Of a stretch of 7,020 bases of DNA, positions 1 to 6,213 are shown piece after piece. The translations under genes and the position numbers were made by a program. This DNA is from Sulfitobacter sp. (lineage in GTDB: Bacteria; Pseudomonadota; Alphaproteobacteria; Rhodobacterales; Rhodobacteraceae): NCBI GenBank assembly GCA_024636395.1, contig JAGXHD010000171.1, positions 1 through 7,020 on the forward strand. Direction: 5' to 3'. Position 1 is the first letter of the stretch; the number at the start of each line of letters is the position of its first letter. The notes under the pieces were generated by a model. That model was not told the DNA's origin. It made no database searches and worked only from the letters and a program-made list of their open reading frames with translations.

Positions 1-178
1 CCTCCGGATCGAGCTGTGCTTCGCGCGCCTGATAGGGCATTGAGGCGATGAACATCAGCAGGCCCGCAATAAGGACGAACAATAGCGCGCGCACCTCGTT
101 GCGGCCCTGCCCCAAAAACCGCTTAGTCACGCGGCCCGGCCCCTTGTAGGTCGCCAATATATCGGCGGTCAGCGCCAT
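1..178 (-). CDS. YIP1-like small membrane protein, N-terminal part (runs off left edge)
   Basis: An open frame begins with ATG at 178-176, one base after the sufD stop codon, and stays open for 59 residues to the window edge. It starts MALTADILATYKGPGR. A short basic amphipathic segment (residues 11-27) is followed by a hydrophobic stretch at about residues 30-48 (VRALLFVLIAGLLMFIAS), which looks like a first transmembrane helix. This N-terminus resembles the YIP1-family membrane proteins often found right after sufD in Rhodobacteraceae; that match is from memory, not a search. Its role is unknown. The spacing makes co-translation with sufD likely. The rest of the protein, including any further helices, lies outside the window, so length and family cannot be confirmed. 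Confidence 0.72.
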   Translation of the reverse strand, partial: MALTADILATYKGPGRVTKRFLGQGRNEVRALLFVLIAGLLMFIASMPYQAREAQLDPE

Positions 179-179
179 A

Positions 180-1460
180 TCAGCCCCTATGCCGTTGCAG
201 CCACGCGCCGAGGCGGTTGGTGATGTCCTCGCGCAGGTCTTCGTGCTCTATTTCGTCCACGGCTTCGGCCAGAAACGCGAGGGTCAACAGATTGGTCGCT
301 TCGGCCTCCGGCGCACCGCGGGACCGGAGATAGAACAGCGCATCCTCATCGATCGCCCCCGAGGTAGAGCCATGGCTACAGGCCACATCGTCGGCGTAGA
401 TCTCAAGCTCGGGCTTGGCGAGGAACTGGCTGTCGCCGTCAAGCAGGAGGGATTGGCTGATCTGGTAGCCGTCGGTTTTCTGTGCACCGGCTTTGACCAG
501 AATCTTACCCTGAAAAATGCCGGTCGCTCCGTTGCGCAGCACCTTTTTGAACACCTGCCGACTTTGACAGTTTACCGCGTCGTGGGTGATGAAGACCGTA
601 TCGTCGTGCAGGAATTCACCATCGCCCACGCAGGCGCCGGCAACATTGGCGATGGCGTCATCACCGGTGAGTTCGATTACACATTCGTTGCGCGTCAACA
701 CGCCGTTCACAGTCATCGTAAACGACCGGAAGGCAGATTGCGTGCCCAGCCGCGCGAAAATATGCGTCGCTGCGCGGCGCTCGTGATCGCGCCCCTGCGT
801 GCGGATGTGATGGAACGATGCGTCGTCCCCCACTTCGACTTCCAGCACCTTGTTGAACCGCGCGGCAGCAGGGCCGTTCTCCAGCAGGGTCATCTCCGCC
901 CCGGCATCTAGCTTGATGCAGTGGTGCAGGATCGCGTCGGAGCTTTCCGATTTATGATGATACGTCAGATTGACCGGTTTGCTCGGCTTGCCGGTCACAT
1001 GGATCAGGATGCCATCGGTCGCGAAGGCGGTGTTGAGCGCCGCGAGCGGACGCGCCACCGGGCTTTGCCCGCGTGTCTCGAGCACTCCGTAGAGGTTCTT
1101 TGCCCAATGCAGATCCGTGTCTGATGTCGCCAGCCGCTCGATGGTGATGCCCTCAAGGTTCAGATCGTCGGAGGCTTCGGAATCGAACTCACCGTCCACG
1201 AACACGATCTGCAAGCAGTCCACATCCGCAAACATCGGTGCCTCGTCCGCTTCGAGCACGGCAGCAAGGGGCGCGTCGGCCTGTGTCAGCGTGTCGGGGC
1301 GGGTATATTTCCAATATTCATCGCGGCGCTGGGGCAATCCCATCGCGCGCAGACGCGCCAGAGCGTCCTCGCGCAGCGGCTGAACCCATGTGCCTTTCGG
1401 CATGCTGCGCGCGGCGATCATTGCTTCGGTCGGGTCTGTTTTTGCTACTGCATCGGCCAT
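180..1460 (-). CDS. sufD: Fe-S cluster assembly protein SufD
   Basis: A 426-residue protein of the SufB/SufD family, close to the usual length for SufD (about 420-440). SufD pairs with SufB and SufC in the cytosolic SufBC2D scaffold, where it supports cluster assembly and iron entry. An N-terminal helical region (about 1-130, including QRRDEYWKYT at 45-54) precedes the parallel beta-helix core (about 150-350) and a C-terminal helical SufC-binding region (about 370-426). The hallmark CSHGSTSG lies at 361-368; His363 sits in the position of the E. coli SufD histidine (His360) implicated in cluster formation at the SufB-SufD interface. The SufB signature QCDS is absent, which separates it from SufB. 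The ATG at 1460 shares one base with the sufC stop (TAATG). GAGG, seven bases upstream within the end of sufC, is a fair ribosome binding site. Confidence 0.96.
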   Translation of the reverse strand: MADAVAKTDPTEAMIAARSMPKGTWVQPLREDALARLRAMGLPQRRDEYWKYTRPDTLTQADAPLAAVLEADEAPMFADVDCLQIVFVDGEFDSEASDDLNLEGITIERLATSDTDLHWAKNLYGVLETRGQSPVARPLAALNTAFATDGILIHVTGKPSKPVNLTYHHKSESSDAILHHCIKLDAGAEMTLLENGPAAARFNKVLEVEVGDDASFHHIRTQGRDHERRAATHIFARLGTQSAFRSFTMTVNGVLTRNECVIELTGDDAIANVAGACVGDGEFLHDDTVFITHDAVNCQSRQVFKKVLRNGATGIFQGKILVKAGAQKTDGYQISQSLLLDGDSQFLAKPELEIYADDVACSHGSTSGAIDEDALFYLRSRGAPEAEATNLLTLAFLAEAVDEIEHEDLREDITNRLGAWLQRHRG

Positions 1461-2215
1461 TACACCACCTCGGCGAGGATATCTGCGTAGCCGTTGTTCT
1501 CGACTTCAAGCGCGAGATCTGGTCCGCCCGTCTTGATGATCCGGCCATCTGACATGATGTGCACGACATCCGGCTTGATGTGGTCGAGCAGACGCTGATA
1601 ATGCGTGATCACCAAAAAGCCTCGGCCCTCGGAACGCAGGGCGTTAACCCCTTCGGAAACCAGTTTCATCGCATCCACATCGAGGCCGGAATCAGTCTCG
1701 TCGAGGATGCACATCTTTGGCTCCAGCATCGCCATCTGAAGGATTTCATTGCGCTTTTTCTCGCCGCCCGAAAAGCCCATGTTGACCGGGCGCTTGAGCA
1801 TGTCTGCGTCAATCTTGAGGTCCTTGGCGCGTGCACGGACCACTTTGAGGAATTCAGCAGCCGACATTTCCTCTTCGCCGCGCGCCTTGCGCTGTGCGTT
1901 CACAGCCGTGCGCAGGAAGGTCATGTTCCCCACGCCGGGAATTTCGACAGGATACTGGAACGCCAGAAACAGGCCGGCGGCGGCGCGCTCTTCGGGCTCC
2001 ATCTCCAGCAGATCGACCCCTTCGAGGGCTGCGGAGCCGCCCGTGACCTCATAGCCTCCCTTGCCGGACAACACGTACGACAGCGTCGATTTGCCGGAGC
2101 CGTTTGGCCCCATGATCGCGTGCACTTCGCCGCCTTTGATTTCGAGATCGACACCCTTGAGGATCTGCTTGTCTTCGTCTTCCAGTTTTACCTGTAGGTT
2201 CTTGATGCTCAGCAT
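1460..2215 (-). CDS. sufC: Fe-S cluster assembly ATPase SufC
   Basis: A 251-residue ABC-type ATPase of normal SufC length. It is the soluble cytosolic ATPase of the SufBC2D complex; ATP-driven dimerisation of SufC remodels SufB-SufD during cluster assembly, and it is not a transporter. Visible motifs: Walker A GPNGSGKST at 36-44, Q-loop glutamine at 87 (FQYP), ABC signature FSGGEKKR at 148-155, Walker B MCILDE at 168-173 with Asp172 and catalytic Glu173, D-loop SGLD at 176-179, and the switch histidine 205 (ITHYQR). The FSGGEKKRNEILQM and EIPGV segments are typical of SufC. All catalytic residues are intact. It has its own strong Shine-Dalgarno and is separated from the preceding gene by 48 nt, while its stop overlaps the sufD start. 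Confidence 0.97.
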   Translation of the reverse strand: MLSIKNLQVKLEDEDKQILKGVDLEIKGGEVHAIMGPNGSGKSTLSYVLSGKGGYEVTGGSAALEGVDLLEMEPEERAAAGLFLAFQYPVEIPGVGNMTFLRTAVNAQRKARGEEEMSAAEFLKVVRARAKDLKIDADMLKRPVNMGFSGGEKKRNEILQMAMLEPKMCILDETDSGLDVDAMKLVSEGVNALRSEGRGFLVITHYQRLLDHIKPDVVHIMSDGRIIKTGGPDLALEVENNGYADILAEVV

Positions 2216-2222
2216 GGTGAGG

Positions 2223-2229
2223 CTCCTTT
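2223..2229 (-). promoter_or_regulatory. Strong Shine-Dalgarno for sufC
   Basis: The minus strand reads AAAGGAG, seven bases before the sufC ATG at 2215. It is one of the best ribosome binding sites in the operon. It may let SufC be made independently of translation of the pyruvyl transferase-like gene upstream, which would suit the need for two SufC per SufB-SufD. Confidence 0.8.
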
Positions 2230-2263
2230 GTATGTCAGTTCTGCACGCGGTGCGCGCGATGTG

Positions 2264-3076
2264 TCAGGCGGCCACGGGGGCCAGTGATTTGAGCCGAGCG
2301 GGGAAGCTGTCGCAGAGAGCGTCGCGCGCGGCGGCAATGCCATCGCCATAAGCGATCGGCACAGATTTGTGGGTCTTGATGTCGTCCAGCGCGAGAGGCG
2401 CCGTCATATCGCGCCGCCCCAGCGAGGCGGCATAATCGAGGTATTTCAGCCAGCTCTGGCCCGACGGTTCGATCCAGGTGTTGGGCACGCCGTACGCGTC
2501 GGCCACGATCAGCCCGTGCAGCGAGGAGGCAAAGATATGGGCGCATTCGGCAATCCGCAGGCACACGTCCGACGGATCACCGCGCGGGTCGATCAGGACA
2601 TAAGCCGGATCGGAGGCGATAAAGGCCAGCAACTCAGCATCCTCGACAATGGAGTAATGCGGCACGACGCCGATACGGTCGCCGCGCGTCCCGGTAAAGG
2701 GCAGCACGTCGTCAATGAGCAGGCCCGGATCACCGAAGCGGTTGTGTTCCAGTGTCAGCAGCGCTGCCGTGATCGGACCACGCAGCAGCGCCACGTCCAC
2801 ATGCTTGAGAAAGCCGTGCCCGAATACCGGATTGAGCAGGCCCGTGCCCCAGACGCTGAGCTTCTCGCCACTCTCGCGCGGCTCCTTATGGGTGCGCTTG
2901 ACCACCTGCATGAGGGAGCCGATGGCGAACAGATCTGCGCGACGGGGCCCGGCATGCTCAACGGCACGGCGCGACATATGCCCGACGATCAGCGGGTTGA
3001 TCGCGTCGCCGAAATTCGGCTCTGCCTTCCACCAATGCAGTTTCAGGGGTCCGGTATGTGCCACTTCCGCGCTCAC
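2264..3076 (-). CDS. Polysaccharide pyruvyl transferase family protein (ExoV-like)
   Basis: A 270-residue protein with the landmarks of the polysaccharide pyruvyl transferase family (PF04230): NFGD near the N-terminus (21-24, in PNFGDAINPLI), AIGSLM at 51-56, WGTGL at 76-80, RGP at 99-101, GDPGLL at 115-120, and SSLHGLIVADAYGVP at 184-198. Members move pyruvate from phosphoenolpyruvate onto sugars of exopolysaccharides; the early NFGD resembles ExoV-type proteins. It has no signal peptide or membrane helix and should be cytosolic. The start is GTG at 3076-3074, overlapping the stop of the preceding YbjQ gene by four bases (GTGA). An in-frame ATG at residue 34 would delete NFGD and is unlikely. 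A pyruvyl transferase has no known role in Fe-S assembly, so the substrate and reason for its place here are unknown. The family call is solid; the activity is inferred. Confidence 0.87.
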   Translation of the reverse strand: MSAEVAHTGPLKLHWWKAEPNFGDAINPLIVGHMSRRAVEHAGPRRADLFAIGSLMQVVKRTHKEPRESGEKLSVWGTGLLNPVFGHGFLKHVDVALLRGPITAALLTLEHNRFGDPGLLIDDVLPFTGTRGDRIGVVPHYSIVEDAELLAFIASDPAYVLIDPRGDPSDVCLRIAECAHIFASSLHGLIVADAYGVPNTWIEPSGQSWLKYLDYAASLGRRDMTAPLALDDIKTHKSVPIAYGDGIAAARDALCDSFPARLKSLAPVAA

Positions 3077-3387
3077 CCCAGCGAGACCGCCGTGCCGGAG
3101 ACGGACACCATCATCATGCTGTCGGAGATGATTTCGTAGTCGATATCAACGCCCACGACCGCATCGGCGCCTTTGCCGAGCGCCTCTTGCTCGAGCTCGC
3201 CCATGGCTGCTTCGCGCGCATCGCTCAGTTTGTTCTCATACTGACCCGACCGCCCGCCGACGATGTCGGTGACGCGCGCAAACAGATCACGCACGATATT
3301 AGCGCCCATGATCGCCTCGCCCACGACAATGCCGTGGTAGGCCGTGATGGGACGCCCCTCGATGGTATTGGTCGTCGTCAGGATCAT
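3073..3387 (-). CDS. YbjQ/UPF0145 family protein (putative heavy-metal-binding domain)
   Basis: A 104-residue protein matching the whole YbjQ (UPF0145, DUF74) family, whose members are normally 100-110 residues. Recognisable blocks are an N-terminal TTTNTIEGRPI, GEAIMGANIVRDLFA at 23-37, DIVGGRSGQYE at 41-51, a helical AREAAMGELEQEA segment, and GADAVVGVDIDYE at 73-85, followed by a C-terminal strand ending VSVSGTAV. The family forms ring-shaped oligomers and is labelled 'putative heavy-metal-binding', but no biochemical function is established. There are no cysteines or histidine clusters here; the only histidine is His18. Its ATG overlaps the stop of the upstream membrane-protein gene (ATGA) and has AAGGGG eight bases before it. 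The downstream gene overlaps its stop, so all three are probably translationally coupled. Confidence 0.93.
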   Translation of the reverse strand: MILTTTNTIEGRPITAYHGIVVGEAIMGANIVRDLFARVTDIVGGRSGQYENKLSDAREAAMGELEQEALGKGADAVVGVDIDYEIISDSMMMVSVSGTAVSLG

Positions 3388-3569
3388 GATTTACGCCCCT
3401 TGTACCACATCACGCCCAAGCCCACGATAAAGTAGAAAACTGCGAATATCACAGCTGACATGGCGGCTTCTGGCCACCCATCGCCTTCTTCGAGACCAAA
3501 CCCGAAACCAAAGGACAGCGCGAAGAAAACAATCGCCGCGATGCCGGTTTCTTTCAGCAGCTTTTGCAT
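3384..3569 (-). CDS. Small two-helix membrane protein, unknown function
   Basis: A 61-residue hydrophobic protein. After a short basic N-terminus (MQKLLKE) there is a first membrane helix at about residues 9-25 (IAAIVFFALSFGFGFGL). An acidic loop (EEGDGWPEA) leads to a second helix at about 36-55 (AMSAVIFAVFYFIVGLGVMW) and a basic tail (YKGRKS). The charge pattern suggests a hairpin with both ends in the cytoplasm. I do not recognise the family. The reading frame is supported by its position: its ATG shares one base with the sufB stop (TGATG), and its stop lies inside the start of the YbjQ gene (ATGA). No strong separate ribosome site precedes it, so translation probably depends on ribosomes finishing sufB. 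Confidence 0.8.
   Translation of the reverse strand: MQKLLKETGIAAIVFFALSFGFGFGLEEGDGWPEAAMSAVIFAVFYFIVGLGVMWYKGRKS
3396..3401 (-). promoter_or_regulatory. Shine-Dalgarno for the YbjQ-family gene
   Basis: The minus strand reads AAGGGG, eight bases before the ATG at 3387 and within the last codons of the upstream membrane-protein gene. It supports the ATG at 3387 as the true start. Confidence 0.6.
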
Positions 3570-5098
3570 CAGCCTACGGAACCCTCGAGCGAAATCGCCA
3601 CAAGTGCTTGTGCTTCCATTGCAAATTCCATCGGCAGCGCCTGAAGCACGTCCTTGCAGAACCCGTTGACGACCAAAGCTACGGCCTCCTCCTCGTCCAT
3701 ACCGCGCGAGCGGCAGTAGAAGAGCTGATCGTCGTCCACTTTCGATGTGGTCGCCTCATGCTCGACGCGGCTCGAATTATTCCTGACCTCGATGTAGGGA
3801 ACGGTATGCGCCCCGCATTTATCACCGATCAGAAGGCTGTCGCACTGCGTAAAGTTGCGGCTGTCCTTGGCCTTGGGATGCATCGAGACCAGACCGCGGT
3901 AGGTATTCTGCGCCTTGCCGGCTGAAATGCCCTTCGACACGATACGCGACTTTGTCCGCTTGCCCAGATGCACCATCTTGGTGCCGGTATCAGCCTGCTG
4001 CATGTTGTTGGCGATGGCGATGGAGTAGAATTCGCCCTGTGAGTCGTCGCCGCGCAGGATGCAGGACGGATACTTCCACGTCACCGCAGAGCCAGTCTCG
4101 ACCTGCGTCCACATCACTTTGGCACGGTCGCCACGGCAATCGGCGCGCTTGGTCACGAAGTTGTAGATACCGCCCTTGCCGTTTTCGTCACCGGGGTACC
4201 AGTTCTGGACGGTGGAGTATTTCACCTCCGCATCTTCCTCGATGATGATCTCGACCACGGCGGCGTGCAGCTGACTCTCGTCGCGCTGGGGCGCTGTGCA
4301 ACCCTCAAGATAGCTCACATAGGAGCCCTTATCAGCGATAATCAGCGTCCGCTCGAACTGGCCCGTGTTCTCTGCGTTGATGCGGAAATATGTGCTCAAC
4401 TCCATTGGGCAGCGCACACCCGGCGGCACGTAAACGAACGATCCATCTGAAAACACTGCGGAATTAAGCGTGGCGTAAAAATTATCCTGCACCGGTACGC
4501 CGGAGCCGAGATATTTCTTCACCAGATCAGGGTATTCCTTGATCGCCTCGGAGATCGAGCAGAAGATCACGCCCGCTTTCATGAGCTCGTCGCGGAAGGT
4601 CGTGCCGACGGAGACGGAGTCGAACACCGCATCCACGGCGACCTTGCGCGGCTCGTCGCCCATGTTCTCAGCCCCCTCGACGCCGGCCAGAATGGCCTGC
4701 TCCTTGAGCGGGATACCTAGTTTCTTGTACGTTTCCAGCAGCTTGGGGTCGACATCGTCGAGCGACTTCGGCTTAACCGCCATGGAAGTCGGGCGCGCGT
4801 AATAATACTGCTTCTGGAAGTCGATTGTGGGATAGTCGACCATCGCCCAGTCTGGCTCGCGCATCTGCTGCCAGCGGGCGTAGGCGCCAAGACGCCACTC
4901 GGTCATCCACTCCGGCTCTTCATTTTTGGACGAGATCAGTTTGACGATATCCTCGTTGAGCCCGAGCGGTGCGTAATCCATCTCGATATCGGTGGACCAG
5001 CCGTGCTTGTACGCACCGCCGACTTCGCGCACCGCATCCACGGTCTCCTGATCGACGCCGTCTTTTACGCCACTGTCTACGATCGTATCCATCATCAT
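3569..5098 (-). CDS. sufB: Fe-S cluster assembly scaffold protein SufB
   Basis: A 509-residue SufB, slightly longer than the 495-residue E. coli protein. It is the scaffold subunit of SufBC2D on which the cluster is built. The N-terminal region (about 1-150) contains EPEWMTEWRL (61-70). The beta-helix core follows, with YATLNSAVFSDGSFVYVPPG (208-227) and YLEGCTAP (263-270), where Cys267 matches the E. coli sulfur-entry Cys254. The C-terminal part has QCDSLLIGDKCGAHT from 418; Cys419 corresponds to E. coli Cys405 and Glu448 (VEHEATTS) to Glu434, both needed for cluster assembly. All key residues are present. The gene opens with three consecutive ATG codons (5098, 5095, 5092). AGAGGA at 5101-5106 is only 2 nt from the first but 5 and 8 nt from the second and third, so the true start is probably one of the latter two. 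The longest frame is given. Confidence 0.97.
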   Translation of the reverse strand: MMMDTIVDSGVKDGVDQETVDAVREVGGAYKHGWSTDIEMDYAPLGLNEDIVKLISSKNEEPEWMTEWRLGAYARWQQMREPDWAMVDYPTIDFQKQYYYARPTSMAVKPKSLDDVDPKLLETYKKLGIPLKEQAILAGVEGAENMGDEPRKVAVDAVFDSVSVGTTFRDELMKAGVIFCSISEAIKEYPDLVKKYLGSGVPVQDNFYATLNSAVFSDGSFVYVPPGVRCPMELSTYFRINAENTGQFERTLIIADKGSYVSYLEGCTAPQRDESQLHAAVVEIIIEEDAEVKYSTVQNWYPGDENGKGGIYNFVTKRADCRGDRAKVMWTQVETGSAVTWKYPSCILRGDDSQGEFYSIAIANNMQQADTGTKMVHLGKRTKSRIVSKGISAGKAQNTYRGLVSMHPKAKDSRNFTQCDSLLIGDKCGAHTVPYIEVRNNSSRVEHEATTSKVDDDQLFYCRSRGMDEEEAVALVVNGFCKDVLQALPMEFAMEAQALVAISLEGSVG

Positions 5099-5100
5099 TT

Positions 5101-5106
5101 TCCTCT
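5101..5106 (-). promoter_or_regulatory. Shine-Dalgarno for sufB, pointing to the second or third ATG
   Basis: The minus strand reads AGAGGA in the 18-nt gap between the desulfurase stop and sufB. Spacing to the three tandem ATG codons is 2, 5 and 8 nt, so the start at 5095 or 5092 fits better than 5098. Confidence 0.65.
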
Positions 5107-5116
5107 GGCTTCGGGC

Positions 5117-6211
5117 TTATGCCGCCCGCATCTGGTGTTTCTCGAATTTCGCGCTCCAGGCATCCACAAATGCCAGCACGTCCTCTTTTGTCGTCTCGAG
5201 GCCCAGTGACACGCGGATCGCCGATGCCGCCTCGCCCTCGTCATATCCCATGGCCAGCAAGACCTTGCTCGCCTTGACCTTGCCGCTGGAGCAGGCAGAC
5301 CCCGCTGATATCGCAAAGCCGGACAGATCCATCTGCATCACTTGTGTTTCGCCTTTCCAGCCCTGCGTGATCATGCAGGACGTATTGGGGAGCCGCGTTA
5401 CTTCTTTCCCGACAAAAATAGTCTTGTTTGAGACAGACGCAATAGCCTTTTCTAGAATACTTCTAAGTTGCGCCACTTCGTCCCATTTTAAAGCCTCTAC
5501 ATCGGCCAGAGCCGCCTGAGCTGCTGCCCCGAAACCGGCGATCCCGATGATGTTTTCCGTGCCCGAGCGACGGTTCATCTCCTGCCCGCCCCCGCGCAGC
5601 ATCGGATCTGGATCATTGGCCGTGAAATTGATCAGTGCTCCGATTCCCTTGGGCCCACCAAGCTTGTGGGCTGACAGGATCGCATAGGAAGGCGTGACGT
5701 TCTCGTATTTCACCGCCATCTTACCGGCCATCTGGGTGATGTCACAGACCGTCGAATACCCCTCGCCACTCCCCGCCACTGTCGCGCCCGTGCGCATCAC
5801 GCCCGTCTCACTATTGGCTGCGGAAACAGCGACAAGCCCAGTATACGCAAGATGCGTCTTTGAGGGTTGGCCCTCCATATCGTAGGCGCTCGGCAGCAGT
5901 TGTTCGCTCCAGACCTCCAGGCAGTCATGCTCCGTCGGCAGGGCCGAAAAGACGCCGCCGTGGTGCGCCTTCTGCGCGACTGCAAGCGCCGCCGCCTCCG
6001 TAGCACTCGAGGTGAAGATGACTTGCTGTGATTTACAGCCGACCAGATCCGCAACCTGGGCTCGCGCCCGCTCGACCAACATCTTGGCGCTGCGGCCTTC
6101 GGCATGCACCGACGACGGATTGCCCACAGTATCCATCGCATCCAGCATGGCGGCGCGCGCCTCGGGCCGGAGGGGCGTAGTCGCGTTATGATCAAGATAG
6201 ACACGCGCCAC
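5117..6211 (-). CDS. Cysteine desulfurase, group I NifS/IscS type
   Basis: A 364-residue PLP-dependent class V aminotransferase-fold enzyme. It converts cysteine to alanine and carries the sulfur as a persulfide for Fe-S assembly. Visible residues: substrate-region YLDHNATTPL (5-14) and NPSSVHAEGR (31-40), PLP phosphate loop SSATE (68-72), ring-stacking His95 (TEH), Asp157 and Gln160 (CDITQMAGK), Schiff-base Lys183 (SAHKLGGPKG), RRSGTEN (214-220), and catalytic Cys307 in SAGSACSSGK. The extended SACSSG cysteine loop and SAHKxxGPKG motif mark group I (NifS/IscS) rather than SufS, whose loop is shorter. It is somewhat shorter than the roughly 400-residue IscS/NifS. The start is GTG at 6211, two bases after the iscR stop, with only a weak ribosome site; no later start would keep YLDHNATTP. 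An AT-rich patch covers residues 248-267. Databases may name it iscS or nifS; I leave the symbol blank. Confidence 0.94.
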   Translation of the reverse strand: MARVYLDHNATTPLRPEARAAMLDAMDTVGNPSSVHAEGRSAKMLVERARAQVADLVGCKSQQVIFTSSATEAAALAVAQKAHHGGVFSALPTEHDCLEVWSEQLLPSAYDMEGQPSKTHLAYTGLVAVSAANSETGVMRTGATVAGSGEGYSTVCDITQMAGKMAVKYENVTPSYAILSAHKLGGPKGIGALINFTANDPDPMLRGGGQEMNRRSGTENIIGIAGFGAAAQAALADVEALKWDEVAQLRSILEKAIASVSNKTIFVGKEVTRLPNTSCMITQGWKGETQVMQMDLSGFAISAGSACSSGKVKASKVLLAMGYDEGEAASAIRVSLGLETTKEDVLAFVDAWSAKFEKHQMRAA

Positions 6212-6213
6212 GG

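Noticed and set aside
189..911. Plus-strand open frame of 240 codons opposite sufD
   Set aside because: It is antisense to a complete, well-conserved sufD, has no recognisable domain, and is the kind of long shadow frame common in GC-rich coding DNA.
1559..2197. Plus-strand open frame of 212 codons opposite sufC
   Set aside because: It mirrors the sufC codons in the antisense direction; every ABC ATPase motif is on the minus strand and this frame resembles no known protein.
2243..2253. Small hairpin GCAC-GCG-GTGC between the pyruvyl transferase-like gene and sufC, considered as a terminator
   Set aside because: The stem is only 4 bp and no T-run follows on either strand; sufC is more likely read through from upstream.
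2216..2300. Possible internal promoter ahead of sufC (CTGACA on the minus strand)
   Set aside because: The -35-like hexamer has only CAGAAC at an 18-bp spacing as a -10, which is too poor to call.
2369..3139. Plus-strand open frame of 256 codons opposite the pyruvyl transferase gene
   Set aside because: Nearly as long as the minus-strand gene, but only the minus frame carries family motifs and fits the overlapping operon arrangement.
3608..3925. Plus-strand frame opposite the sufB C-terminus
   Set aside because: Antisense to the most conserved part of SufB, with no ribosome site or family resemblance.
5797..6204. Second minus-strand frame of 135 codons within the desulfurase gene
   Set aside because: An alternate-frame shadow of the desulfurase N-terminus, rich in Arg, Ser and Pro as expected for an out-of-frame reading of GC-rich DNA.
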